From JAJISG01 sp964347325 (GTDB lineage: Archaea; Thermoplasmatota; Thermoplasmata; RBG-16-68-12; JAJISG01), in NCBI GenBank assembly GCA_964347325.1, contig CAYFYA010000007.1:1-64000 (forward strand): a stretch of DNA of 64,000 nt. Reading direction: 5' to 3'. Below, piece by piece: positions 34,137 through 42,286 of this stretch. Positions within the stretch are counted from its first letter, which is position 1; each line of letters begins with the position of its first letter. The notes below the pieces were generated by a model, which ran no database searches, was not told the origin of the DNA, and was given only the letters and a program-made list of their open reading frames with translations. The position numbers and the translations under genes are program-made.

Positions 34137-34923
34137 GTGAAGGATGATCATTGGACCCATCGCCTCTTCCTGGAGAAGCCCGAGCTGTTCATGGCGGTTC
34201 ACGAGGCGGGACTCAAGTATGCAAAGATCCAGGCAGCCAAGCTGGAGCAGATCCTTCTGAAGTTTTGTGTCCCCCCGGGGCGGCAAGATCCTCGACGCGC
34301 CCTGTGGCATCGGGAGAAACACCGTTCAGCTCGCTTCCATCGGATGGCGGGTCGTCGGCATCGAGTTCGTCCCTCTGTATGTCGACCGAGCCCGGTAGCT
34401 GGCGGAGGAACTTGGGGTCACAGGCCGTTGCACCTTTCGCGTAGGCGATGTCCGAGATGTGGGATCGGTGCTTGCGTGTGAGCGACCTTTCGACGTCATT
34501 ATAAACATCCTTACGTCAATCGGCTACTGGGATGACGAGACGGACCTCTCGATTCTTCGCCAGCTTCACGGCTTGGCAGACCCCGAGGGCGTTCTAGTAC
34601 TGGACACGATAAACCGGGACTACGTCATCAGTCACTTCGACAGCACTAGCGTGGAGTCCTTCGGTGACGTCACATATGCGGAGACCCGGGAGCTGGATCT
34701 GAACACCTCTCGCATCTGGAGCAGGTGGATCTTCTACCGAAGGAGGGGAGATGACCTGGAACACGCCCTCACGACAGACGTGTCTCAGCGAATCTACAGC
34801 CCTCACGAGTTGAGGGCTACCCTGGAGGGTGCTGGGTGGAGAGAGGTGGAGGTATTCAGCGGTTGGGATCTCAAGCCCCTGTCGAGCGATGTCAACCGAT
34901 TGCTTGCCGCGGCGAGGAAGTAG
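34137..34923 (+). pseudogene. SAM-dependent methyltransferase, frameshifted and with an internal amber codon
   Basis: A class I methyltransferase split over two frames. The first frame gives MKDDHWTHRLFLEKPELFMAV...AKLEQILLKF up to a T run at 34263-34266. The homology continues one base later in the next frame: GGKILDAPCGIGRNT (SAM motif I), GWRVVGIEFVPLYVDRAR, then TAG at 34396-34398, then LAEELGVTGRCTFRVGDVRD and PFDVIINILTSIGYWDD to the natural end at 34923. Removing one T and reading through TAG restores one ~260-residue protein. GTG 34119 is an alternative start. Decay or sequencing errors are both possible; TAG is a common stop in this genome, so recoding is unlikely. Confidence 0.75.
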
Positions 34924-34958
34924 TTCCCGACCTGCAAATCGTTTCGGAACAATGTAGA

Positions 34959-35031
34959 CGGGCCGACCGGGATTTGAACCCGGGTTTAGGGCTCCGCAGG
35001 CCCTTGGGATGTCCACCTACCCCATCGGCCC
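34959..35031 (-). tRNA. tRNA-Arg (anticodon GCG)
   Basis: A 73-base cloverleaf: acceptor GGGCCGA/TCGGCCC, D stem GGG/CCC, anticodon stem AGGGC/GCCCT around loop CTGCGGA (anticodon GCG, reading CGC), 4-base variable loop, T arm CCGGG-TTCAAAT-CCCGG, discriminator G. No CCA is encoded and there is no intron. A TATA-like catatgaa (plus strand 35055-35062) lies 24-31 bases upstream. Confidence 0.92.
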
Positions 35032-35086
35032 TGACCCTATGTACAAAGGTTTTCCATATGAAAGTACCTGACCGGGGTTACCTAGA

Positions 35087-35728
35087 TTACGTGAAGCCCC
35101 TTGAAGCCAGGGCCGTCTTGATGCTGTCGTAGACCTCCTGAATGGTTCCGGACCCGTCGACTTCCATCAGCAGAGATCTCGCTCCGTATCGCCTCACCAA
35201 GGGCTCAGTCTTCTCGCGATAGGTTCGGAATCGCTGCCTCACGACTTCCTCCCGGTCATCTGCTCGGTGTCGGATGCTAGCCCCGCACCGGTCGCACATG
35301 CCCCGAACGCGGGGAGGACTGGTTCTCAAGTGGTAGACCGCCTGACACTGCGAACAGGCACGCCTCCCTAAGAACCTCTGCACCACCTCTTCCTCGCTGA
35401 CGTCCAGGTAGACCACCCCATCGATGCCTCCCATCCCTTCCAGGGCCTCGGCCTGGACCACGCTTCGGGGGAACCCGTCCAGGATGAACCCGTCCCTGAC
35501 GTCCCCCTGCGATAGCCTCTTCCGAATCATCTCGATGATAATGTCGTCGGGCACCAGGACCCCTTTCTGCATGTACTGCTGAGCCTGGTGGCCCAGGTCG
35601 GTGCCGCTGTTGACCTCCATCCTGAGCATGTCCCCCGTGGCAATCCTCGGTATTGAGAACTCGTCTGAGAGCCTAGACGCCTGAGTGCCCTTCCCTGCTC
35701 CCGGCGGCCCTAAGATGGCGAGCTTCAC
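35087..35728 (-). CDS. adk: Adenylate kinase (zinc-LID type)
   Basis: A 213-residue adenylate kinase, AMP + ATP to 2 ADP. The P-loop LGPPGAGKGTQ is at residues 6-16, DGFPRSVVQAEAL is the AMP/LID hinge motif, and the LID holds a four-cysteine zinc site (CSQCQAVYHL...CDRCGA). The start is GTG at 35728; a long upstream extension in the same frame lies within the preceding membrane-protein gene and is not family-like. Confidence 0.94.
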   Translation of the reverse strand: MKLAILGPPGAGKGTQASRLSDEFSIPRIATGDMLRMEVNSGTDLGHQAQQYMQKGVLVPDDIIIEMIRKRLSQGDVRDGFILDGFPRSVVQAEALEGMGGIDGVVYLDVSEEEVVQRFLGRRACSQCQAVYHLRTSPPRVRGMCDRCGASIRHRADDREEVVRQRFRTYREKTEPLVRRYGARSLLMEVDGSGTIQEVYDSIKTALASRGFT

Positions 35729-35763
35729 GATGGGCCTAGGGTTACCGACGATAAATCCTTTGG

Positions 35764-36636
35764 CTACGAGGGTGCTGCCTCCTCCGCGGGCTTCGGAGCA
35801 GGTGCCTTTGCTGGCAATGGCTCCACTGGGCTGAGCCCCTCGTAGAGGTACAGTGTGGACATGACCAGAGCTGTCCCCAGGGCTCCATAGAGACCCACAG
35901 CGAGCAGCGCCCCGAGGAGCGACGGGAGGAGAGTGAGCAGGAGGAGGACCGCGCCGGAGGCCGCCGCGGTGATCCCTGCGTAGGCAAGGCAGTAGGGGAC
36001 GATTTCCCTCCACCCGCGATATGCCAGCTCCAGGCTCCGCCTCACAGCAAACCCAAGTGCGCGGTCGTCGACAGTGATGACGAAGGGGATGAGGAAGATG
36101 AAGTAGAAGATGACGATGAGCGCCGCGAGGACGAAGAGCGACACGAGGAGACCGGCAGGATAACCCATCAGGAAGGGGACCTGGACCAAGACGATTACGG
36201 CGACTAGGGCGTTATAGGCGAAGATCCTGGAGAAGAGGATGGCTGCCTTTCTCAGGAAACTACGGACCGACCCCTCGACTCGGATCCCCTCCAGGGCACC
36301 GATGTATCCTGCCGTCACGAAGGATATGATCCCCAGGTATGCCAGGATGACGGGCGTCGTGAAAGGACCCAGCTGCCAAGGAGGATAGAGGGGTAGGAAC
36401 GGAACATTCCCCCATGATTGCCCCATGACCTGGGCTAGCGAAGGGAATGGCAGGGGCAGGGCGAACTCGACGGAGGGGTTCTCGGGGACCAGTCCCGGGT
36501 CGAGGAGAAGAAGGATTGCGTCGACGGCAAAGGGCAGGAGCATAAGCGGGAGGGCCGCCCTCGCACTCAGAAACCCCTTCTTGAGGGAGCGCGACCATAG
36601 GGGCAAGGGGACCGCCCCAATACTGGCCTCTCCCAC
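35764..36636 (-). CDS. Multipass membrane protein of unknown function
   Basis: A 290-residue integral membrane protein with about six hydrophobic helices and a Pro-Ala-Lys-rich C-terminal tail (EPLPAKAPAPKPAEEAAPS). The block FVITVDDRALGFAVRRSLELAYRGWREI between helices resembles DUF4013/glycerophosphoryl-diesterase-like membrane domains, but I cannot fix the family. A TATA-like sequence sits only 4-11 bases before the ATG, so the true start may be the TTG at 36606. Confidence 0.7.
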   Translation of the reverse strand: MGEASIGAVPLPLWSRSLKKGFLSARAALPLMLLPFAVDAILLLLDPGLVPENPSVEFALPLPFPSLAQVMGQSWGNVPFLPLYPPWQLGPFTTPVILAYLGIISFVTAGYIGALEGIRVEGSVRSFLRKAAILFSRIFAYNALVAVIVLVQVPFLMGYPAGLLVSLFVLAALIVIFYFIFLIPFVITVDDRALGFAVRRSLELAYRGWREIVPYCLAYAGITAAASGAVLLLLTLLPSLLGALLAVGLYGALGTALVMSTLYLYEGLSPVEPLPAKAPAPKPAEEAAPS

Positions 36637-36654
36637 CTTTAATCTTGCCCTGGT

Positions 36655-37614
36655 CTAGAAGAGATGGTCGTCGAGGGCCTTGGCAGGCCCGCCGACCCAA
36701 CACCTCACGGTCCTAATCCCCAAGTCCGCGATCTTGGCCTCGACCTCCTCCACGGCCTCGGGCAGGGTGTTGACGTAGACGGTGGCTCCGGTATCGATGG
36801 AGAAAAAGGCCGGGATGCCGTCCTCCCTCATCCTCCTGACCGCCACCACCACGGTGAGGGTCTCGGGTGTCCACAGGAGCATCTCCCCGGGTCCCGTCAT
36901 AGTCATTCCATGAAGCATCAGAGTGTCCCGCTCCGCCAGCTGGCATATCCTCCCGATGTCTCCCTCCGCGATGGCCAGCTCCATCTCTGCAAGCATCTTC
37001 GGAACCTCCGCTAGGCGTGCGGCGAAGAAGGGGGATCCGAGGACCTCGCGATGGGCGGCCTCCGTATCCTTGTAGGCCTCCACTAGGGCGACGATGATTC
37101 CCATCTGTAGCTCCTCGGAGGCCAGCTGGTAGGAGAACGAGTCCTCGTCGGTCGTCGCCATCTGCCACTTGGAGAAGGCGCCTGTAACGGCTCGAGAGGC
37201 TGACCCGGCTCCCCTGCGGGCTATGGTGGACACCTCCTCCAGCGAGAGCTTCAGTCCTGCAGCCCGGGAGGCTGCAAGGGCAAGAGCAGCGAAGCCGGAG
37301 GCGGAGGCACCAAGGCCCACGTTGGTGGGGAAGTTGTTGGTGGACACCACCCTGGCTTTTTCGTCAAAGCCCGCGCGCCTGCGAACCTCCTCCAGGATGG
37401 CAACAACCCTCTCCAGGGGGCGACCGTGGATCTTAGTACCGTCCAGCTCTAGATAGTCCTCTTCATAGTCTTCGAAGGACACTGTGGTGTGGGAGATGAG
37501 GGGTGCTGTGCAGACCGATATGGAGTCGTGGAAGGGAAGCCTCAAAGCCTCGTCAGCCAGACCGTGGTACTTTACGAGGCCCTGGATGGGATGGGCCACC
37601 GCACTCGCCTTCAA
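36655..37614 (-). CDS. GHMP enzyme: mevalonate-3-kinase/(di)phosphomevalonate decarboxylase family
   Basis: A 319-residue member of the diphosphomevalonate decarboxylase family. The ATP loop NVGLGASASGFAALA is present, as is ARRGAGSASRAVTGAF with the family Arg and FFSIDTGATVYV with the catalytic Asp position. The third residue of the decarboxylase triad, the Lys of KYWGKRD, is Leu here (KYHGLAD). That difference and the 319-residue length point towards mevalonate-3-kinase or a phosphomevalonate decarboxylase rather than the classical enzyme. With the IPK gene at 43033, this supports an archaeal-type mevalonate pathway through isopentenyl phosphate. Archease lies 12 bases upstream. Confidence 0.82.
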   Translation of the reverse strand: MKASAVAHPIQGLVKYHGLADEALRLPFHDSISVCTAPLISHTTVSFEDYEEDYLELDGTKIHGRPLERVVAILEEVRRRAGFDEKARVVSTNNFPTNVGLGASASGFAALALAASRAAGLKLSLEEVSTIARRGAGSASRAVTGAFSKWQMATTDEDSFSYQLASEELQMGIIVALVEAYKDTEAAHREVLGSPFFAARLAEVPKMLAEMELAIAEGDIGRICQLAERDTLMLHGMTMTGPGEMLLWTPETLTVVVAVRRMREDGIPAFFSIDTGATVYVNTLPEAVEEVEAKIADLGIRTVRCWVGGPAKALDDHLF

Positions 37615-37626
37615 ACCGAATCCCCC

Positions 37627-38031
37627 TTAGATGTCGAAGATGACGACGGCATACCCCTCCTTAGGGTTCACCTCGATCATGTGGTAGGTTACCGCTTTTA
37701 CGAGGACCTCGCCGGGATGCCTGGAGGGGTCCACTACCTCGCCACGGACCGCTGCCCTGAGGGACAGTTCCCGGATCCTCACATCGAACTCCGACAAGTA
37801 GACGTTCTCCATCTCGTGGACGTAGAGCAGCTCGGTGAGCCAGTCCACCATGAGTGACTCCGGATCCCGAGAGTCCACCAGGACCTCCAACTCCCCCCGG
37901 GGTTCCACCATGCTGACGTCGGTCATTAGGTCGAACATCCCCAGGGCGGCGTTGGCGAAGATCTCCTCCAGTGTCTCTCCGTAGGCCTTCAGTCCAATGT
38001 CGGCCGTGTGTTCGAGGAACTCGTACCTCAC
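37627..38031 (-). CDS. Archease
   Basis: A 134-residue archease, the activator of the RNA ligase RtcB in tRNA splicing and repair. Signature blocks are YEFLEHTADIGLKAYG at the start, LMVDWLTELLYVHE, and the metal-binding carboxylates Asp/His in EHTADIG and the C-terminal IFDI. In this genome its job would be to support ligation of tRNA halves produced by EndA. RtcB is not in the window. Confidence 0.93.
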   Translation of the reverse strand: MRYEFLEHTADIGLKAYGETLEEIFANAALGMFDLMTDVSMVEPRGELEVLVDSRDPESLMVDWLTELLYVHEMENVYLSEFDVRIRELSLRAAVRGEVVDPSRHPGEVLVKAVTYHMIEVNPKEGYAVVIFDI

Positions 38032-38077
38032 GCGGAGACCATCGGGGGGTGGACTAATGAAGCTTCCTCGTCGGGGA

Positions 38078-39118
38078 TCAGACCCCCCGCTCCTTCTCCG
38101 GCCATATGAGCTTGTGAAGCTGTGGCAGAACCCTCACCCGCAGGTTGTCCCTCAGCACCCATCTTGCCAGCGGCAGCAGGTTCCGGCCTCCCTCGGGTTG
38201 AAAGACGACGTCACAGGCCGCCCCATGCTCCTGGAGCACCCTCTTGGCGTACTCGTAGTCCTTCTCATCAGCGATTACGAACTTCAGCTGATCCCCCTCC
38301 CGCAGCAGCCGGAGGTTCTCGAACTTCATCTGATCCTCCATTCCCGAAGAGGGGCACTTGATGTCCATGCTGACGCAAACCCCTTCGTTCCTGGGTAGGT
38401 CCTCGATGGAGACGGAGCCGCTGGTCTCGACTATGACCTCGAATCCCTGCTTAATGAGTTCTCTGATGAGGTCCTTGGAGTCCTTCCAGAGGAGGGGCTC
38501 ACCACCGGTCAGGCAGATGCTCTCCGCCCTCTGTTTCCCCACCTGCTCAACGATCTCCTCAACGCTCATTTCCACTCCCCTCTCCCAGGAGTAGGCCGTG
38601 TCGCAGTTGTGGGTCAGGACGTCGTTGGCGAAGAAGGTCTGATGGGGGGAACAGGTGAGGTTGAACACCTTGTGGACCCCCGAGCGGGGCTCGATCTGAG
38701 AGATGCGGGCCCATGAAGCACCCATCTGTCTGTCCAGGACCAGGACGCGGCTCCCCATATCGAGGTCCTCACAGAGCCTCCACCCCTTGGATGTGTAGAG
38801 GGGATGCTCGGAGGTCAGGGTGAGTTCGTGCCCACTCTCGAAGGATAGCTCCAGGAGGCCCCCGCTTAATCTCTTGTGGACGGTCTCTACCTCCGTGTAG
38901 CGAGGCTCCTGCTTAGAGAGGTCATAGGCCAGGACCTTGTCACCAATCCCCACATCCTCGATGCTCAACTTCCGGCCACCGTCTGTAGTTACGGAAACGT
39001 CCGCGGGGAGGCACCAGGAGCACCGAAGATTGCATAGGGCGGTTCTGATGAAGAATGTCGGCTTGCCGACGTGGATGCCCTCGCCCTGGATGGAGAAGAA
39101 CATCTCTATGATCTCCAC
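38078..39118 (-). CDS. queE: 7-carboxy-7-deazaguanine synthase QueE, interrupted by an intein
   Basis: A 346-residue precursor. The exteins (1-35 and 172-346) form a 210-residue radical SAM enzyme that makes CDG for archaeosine: FSIQGEG near residue 8, the split cluster motif CNLRCSW + CDTAYSW, and SICLTGGEPLL. The intein at residues 36-171 sits between Trp35 and what becomes the third Fe-S cysteine, so the enzyme cannot bind its 4Fe-4S cluster until splicing occurs. QueC lies nearby on the same strand. A TATA-like atagtatg lies 22-30 bases upstream. Confidence 0.93.
   Translation of the reverse strand: MEIIEMFFSIQGEGIHVGKPTFFIRTALCNLRCSWCLPADVSVTTDGGRKLSIEDVGIGDKVLAYDLSKQEPRYTEVETVHKRLSGGLLELSFESGHELTLTSEHPLYTSKGWRLCEDLDMGSRVLVLDRQMGASWARISQIEPRSGVHKVFNLTCSPHQTFFANDVLTHNCDTAYSWERGVEMSVEEIVEQVGKQRAESICLTGGEPLLWKDSKDLIRELIKQGFEVIVETSGSVSIEDLPRNEGVCVSMDIKCPSSGMEDQMKFENLRLLREGDQLKFVIADEKDYEYAKRVLQEHGAACDVVFQPEGGRNLLPLARWVLRDNLRVRVLPQLHKLIWPEKERGV
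38606..39013 (-). other. Mini-intein within QueE (136 residues)
   Basis: A Hint-type protein-splicing domain. Block A starts with Cys (CLPADVSV) at precursor residue 36. Block B is GHELTLTSEHPLYT, with the expected Thr-x-x-His. Block F/G is NLTCSPHQTFFANDVLTHN, ending in His-Asn at 170-171. The +1 extein residue is Cys172. All canonical class 1 splicing residues are present, so it should be active. With 136 residues there is no room for a homing endonuclease, so it is a fixed mini-intein. Confidence 0.93.
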
Positions 39119-39232
39119 GCGACCCGCCCCCTGGTAGGGGCATACTATGACCTCTTCGCTAGATAAAGCTCAAGGTGCCACGGGCCAGCGAATGCTATCC
39201 GTCGGTGTCGGCCTCCGGCGATGGGGCCACCT

Positions 39233-39934
39233 CTATTGGGGAGGGCCAACCCACGCCATGCCGATGAGCAGGTAGCCAAACCCAGCGGTCCCTGCAAGGA
39301 GATATGCCCACGACCCCATTAGGCCCAAGAATTGGGAGAGAAGCCCCACGAAGGAGAGGGCGATGAGCAGCGTAGCCCCTAGGGTAGTCCTTGGACCGCT
39401 TCTAGGATGGGAGATGTAGCGGCTTCCCAGCAGGAATACGATGGCGTGAGCCACGACTACAGCTCCGAAGACGCTTGGGATGTACGGGAACAGCCTGTAA
39501 AGGAACAATTCCCAGGGACCACCGACGGAGGGCCCTCCGGAGAGTTCTGGTAGGGTCAGGTGAAGGGTCGCCACTCCCGACAGAAAGGCAATCCAGGAAA
39601 CGGCATAGGCGAACCACATCTGTCTCTTCCGCCTGTAGGCGGGACCGCCCTCGGGTGGGACCGTGGTGATGTCGGCCCCCAGTAGAATCCAGCCGAGGAA
39701 CTGAAGGGCGAGAGCGGGGACTGAGAAGGCGACTACAGCCCATGTCTCTCCCGAGGCCATCCAGACGACTGGGCCGGGCAGCAGCAGCAGGCTCCCGCTC
39801 GCCAGGAGAAGGGCTGTGACCCTGGCTTCCCAGGTGGGCATGCGTCCGTTGCCAGCATGCCACGGCCGTCTCCACCAACGGTCGAGCTTGGAGGGACCGA
39901 CGACTGGAGGTGGATAAGGTGGTGCCCAGCTCAT
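39233..39934 (-). CDS. Membrane protein between queC and queE
   Basis: A 233-residue protein with a Pro-rich N-terminus (SWAPPYPPP) and about six hydrophobic helices. Its ATG at 39934 overlaps the stop of queC as ATGA, so it is translationally coupled to queC. No family recognised. Position between two 7-deazaguanine synthesis genes might suggest transport or a chance operon member; nothing in the sequence decides this. Confidence 0.7.
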   Translation of the reverse strand: MSWAPPYPPPVVGPSKLDRWWRRPWHAGNGRMPTWEARVTALLLASGSLLLLPGPVVWMASGETWAVVAFSVPALALQFLGWILLGADITTVPPEGGPAYRRKRQMWFAYAVSWIAFLSGVATLHLTLPELSGGPSVGGPWELFLYRLFPYIPSVFGAVVVAHAIVFLLGSRYISHPRSGPRTTLGATLLIALSFVGLLSQFLGLMGSWAYLLAGTAGFGYLLIGMAWVGPPQ

Positions 39935-40647
39935 TCCCCGCCGCCCCCACGATACCAATCGGGGCGATTCACGTAGGGAAGCGGATCCTCAATGCCGGCC
40001 TCCTGGAAGCCCCTGAGCCGGAGCTGGCAGGCGTCGCAAAGGCCGCAAGCTTTCTTCTCCCCCCGGTAGCAACTCCATGTCAGCTCCAAGGGCACCCCGA
40101 ACTCCACGGCCTTGCGTACAATGTCCGCCTTATGCAGGTCGATGAGGGGGTACCTGATCTCTATAGGGCGACCCTCGACCCCGCGGCGAGTTCCAAGGCG
40201 CGCCATTTCCTGAAACGCCCGATAGTATTCTGGACGGCAATCGGGGTATCCCGAGTAGTCCAGGTAGTTTGCCCCGATGTAGATGGCGGCGACGTCCCTG
40301 ACCTCGGCCCATGCAAGGGCGTAGCTGAGGAGGATCGTATTCCTCGCAGGCACGTAGGTTGCAGGAATGCCCACGCCAATCTCCCGGAGATCTCGTCCTG
40401 CTGGTACTTCGATTCCTGCGTCCGTCAAGGCGGATCCGCCGATCTGGCCGAGGTCCAGCGTGGTCACGATGTGCTCCCGCACTCCCAGTGCATGGGCTAC
40501 GGCTCGGGCCGCCTCGACCTCTCGGCTGTGACGCTGGCCGTAAAGGAAGGTCAGGGCGTCCACTCCTCCCGAGTTAGCCTGGATGGCCATGGCTAGGGTC
40601 GTGCTGGAGTCCAGCCCGCCGCTGAGGAGCACCAGGGCGGTCGTCAT
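39931..40647 (-). CDS. queC: 7-cyano-7-deazaguanine (preQ0) synthase QueC
   Basis: A 238-residue PP-loop ATPase that converts CDG to preQ0, the precursor of archaeosine at tRNA position 15. The PP-loop LLSGGLDSSTTLA is at the N-terminus. VPARNTILLSYALAWAE is typical, and the C-terminal zinc site CYRGEKKACGLCDAC is complete. The ATG at 40647 is chosen because the P-loop strand starts directly after it. QueE is downstream on the same strand. Confidence 0.94.
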   Translation of the reverse strand: MTTALVLLSGGLDSSTTLAMAIQANSGGVDALTFLYGQRHSREVEAARAVAHALGVREHIVTTLDLGQIGGSALTDAGIEVPAGRDLREIGVGIPATYVPARNTILLSYALAWAEVRDVAAIYIGANYLDYSGYPDCRPEYYRAFQEMARLGTRRGVEGRPIEIRYPLIDLHKADIVRKAVEFGVPLELTWSCYRGEKKACGLCDACQLRLRGFQEAGIEDPLPYVNRPDWYRGGGGE

Positions 40648-40678
40648 CGGGGCTTCATGGGAAGGAGTCCTAGTCAAC

Positions 40679-41671
40679 CTATCCCCGATTCGCGGCAGGC
40701 GTGTGACTGGCGGTGATCTCGTCGAACGCATAGTCCCCCCACTCCCCTCGCCCCAGTGCGATCTCCAGCTCAGGCGGGGTTAGCATCGGCCTGTCGTACT
40801 GGGCGTGGTCGTCGATGGCTATCCTCGGACAGGCGGTGTTGACGAAGGCATCCACTCTGTACCCCTTCAAGAACTCCGGCCCGACAAAGTCCATGAGGAG
40901 CAGGTAGCCCTTCCGTCCCTCCGACTCCAATAGCCGCTTAAGGTCCATCGCCATCCCCATCCTGTACTGCCCGATCTTTCTGGAGACGATGATACCGAAG
41001 CTCTGGGCCTCCTCGGCGATTGCGATGGCGGCGAACCTCTGCCTGAGTATCGCCTCCCTCAGCTCTCCCATGTCCCTCACCTCCCCGGTGAAGGGATCCG
41101 CAGCTACCACCCTCTTCTCCAGCGCCAAGGCGACACCCAACGGATGGAAGTCCCCCGTTCCGACGTAGAGGAAGCACTTCACATCGTCCGCCACTTGACG
41201 AGCCGTGTGGACGTCGCACCCCAACAGCTGCCCGGCGTAGGCGATTCGCCCGTCCGGTTCACCAACGACTACCGTGACCCCATGAGCCTCCAAGTACATC
41301 TGGACGTCCTCCAGCCACGGGATGTGCTGGACCGTGGTAAGCAGACCCACTGGGCTCTCGACCAGCGGTAGGGCGGCCTCCAGGAAGTCCAGGGACGGAA
41401 GGGGCATGGGAGCCTCCAGGAAGAGAACATCCTTCACGTTAAGGTACGGCATGGGAGCATGTCCGATCTGGACCACCAGGTCCACGGGCATCCTCGGAAT
41501 GTCGCAGGCCCCGAAGGTGGGCTCCGCAGAGACCATGGCGGTGACCTTCGCCTCCCGCTCGATCTCTTCAGCAAGCTCGATGGCCTGGAGCCGCATGCCG
41601 TCGGGATACTGGAGCCCGACGGTCTTGCACCCCCGTGAACGGATCTCGGAGATGGCCCCTTGCAGGTCCAT
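40679..41671 (-). CDS. dph2: Diphthamide biosynthesis enzyme Dph2
   Basis: A 330-residue non-canonical radical SAM enzyme that transfers the 3-amino-3-carboxypropyl group to the target His of elongation factor 2. The three cluster cysteines are in separate domains, as in the family: FGACDIP, LLGCDVH and NTACPRIAI. The start MDLQGAISEIRSRGCKTVGLQYPDG is typical. It lies 22 bases after L10e. Confidence 0.93.
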   Translation of the reverse strand: MDLQGAISEIRSRGCKTVGLQYPDGMRLQAIELAEEIEREAKVTAMVSAEPTFGACDIPRMPVDLVVQIGHAPMPYLNVKDVLFLEAPMPLPSLDFLEAALPLVESPVGLLTTVQHIPWLEDVQMYLEAHGVTVVVGEPDGRIAYAGQLLGCDVHTARQVADDVKCFLYVGTGDFHPLGVALALEKRVVAADPFTGEVRDMGELREAILRQRFAAIAIAEEAQSFGIIVSRKIGQYRMGMAMDLKRLLESEGRKGYLLLMDFVGPEFLKGYRVDAFVNTACPRIAIDDHAQYDRPMLTPPELEIALGRGEWGDYAFDEITASHTPAANRG

Positions 41672-41693
41672 TCACCCTCACTGCTTCCCCAGG

Positions 41694-42194
41694 CTAGGTG
41701 TCCTCAACCACGATCCTGCAAGGTGTCGGAAGCTTGTAGGCCGCCTTGTTGAGGGCGATCTTGGCGTGGTCAAGGTTCCCGGGCGTGGTCCTTATGTACA
41801 TGACCGTCTGCCCGGCCTTCACCCTCGCCGCCGTTCCGACGGGCGACCCGAAGGCGCCCCTCATGCCATCCGATATCCTATCGGCCCCCGCCCCCACAGC
41901 GACCTTGTTCTCCCTCAGCACGACGTGGGGGTAGGTCTTGATCTTGAGGTGATACTGCTGTCCCGCCTTCTTGGAGATGTAGCGGTTGGCCGCGATTCGG
42001 GCCGCTTCCAGGGCCATGTGCCTTATCTGACAGGACTCCTCGACGACGAGATCCAGCCTCTTCGGGAATTCCCCGTCGGGATTACCGAGATCGAAGGTAA
42101 CGATCCGCGGGTTGGGGATGCCTCCCATGTACTCCTTGCGGGTGTAGGCCTGGCCCTTGACCTCTCTGTACATACTGGCGGGCTTTCTGACCAT
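41694..42194 (-). CDS. rpl10e: Ribosomal protein L10e (uL16 family)
   Basis: A 166-residue large-subunit protein positioned near the peptidyl-transferase centre. Identified by MVRKPASMYREVKGQAYTRKEY, the RISDGMRGAFGSPVGTAARV block and the C-terminal KAAYKLPTP segment. Full length for archaea. A strong TATA box at 42221-42228 precedes it, and Dph2 probably follows on the same message. Confidence 0.96.
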   Translation of the reverse strand: MVRKPASMYREVKGQAYTRKEYMGGIPNPRIVTFDLGNPDGEFPKRLDLVVEESCQIRHMALEAARIAANRYISKKAGQQYHLKIKTYPHVVLRENKVAVGAGADRISDGMRGAFGSPVGTAARVKAGQTVMYIRTTPGNLDHAKIALNKAAYKLPTPCRIVVEDT

Positions 42195-42220
42195 GTGCCC
42201 TCTCCTCTAGGAGACCCTGA

Positions 42221-42228
42221 ATATATAA
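42221..42228 (-). promoter_or_regulatory. TATA box for rpl10e
   Basis: The sequence tatatat on the minus strand lies 27-34 bases upstream of the L10e ATG at 42194, one of the strongest TATA matches in the window. Confidence 0.65.
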
Positions 42229-42286
42229 CGATTGGTCACCCGGACCTGCTATGTGACCCGAGGTCTGATCTCCCTGGCATCGCCTA

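Noticed and set aside
34396..34398. TAG read as pyrrolysine in the methyltransferase
   Set aside because: TAG is an ordinary stop for many genes here (gar1, top6A, IPK, ABCE1, roadblock), no Pyl genes are present in the window, and the family has no need for Pyl at that site.
35729..36013. 95-residue N-terminal extension of adenylate kinase
   Set aside because: It overlaps the upstream membrane-protein gene and lacks family sequence; the GTG at 35728 begins the P-loop strand.
38606..39013. Homing endonuclease within the QueE intein
   Set aside because: The insert is 136 residues, with no LAGLIDADG or HNH motif between blocks B and F.
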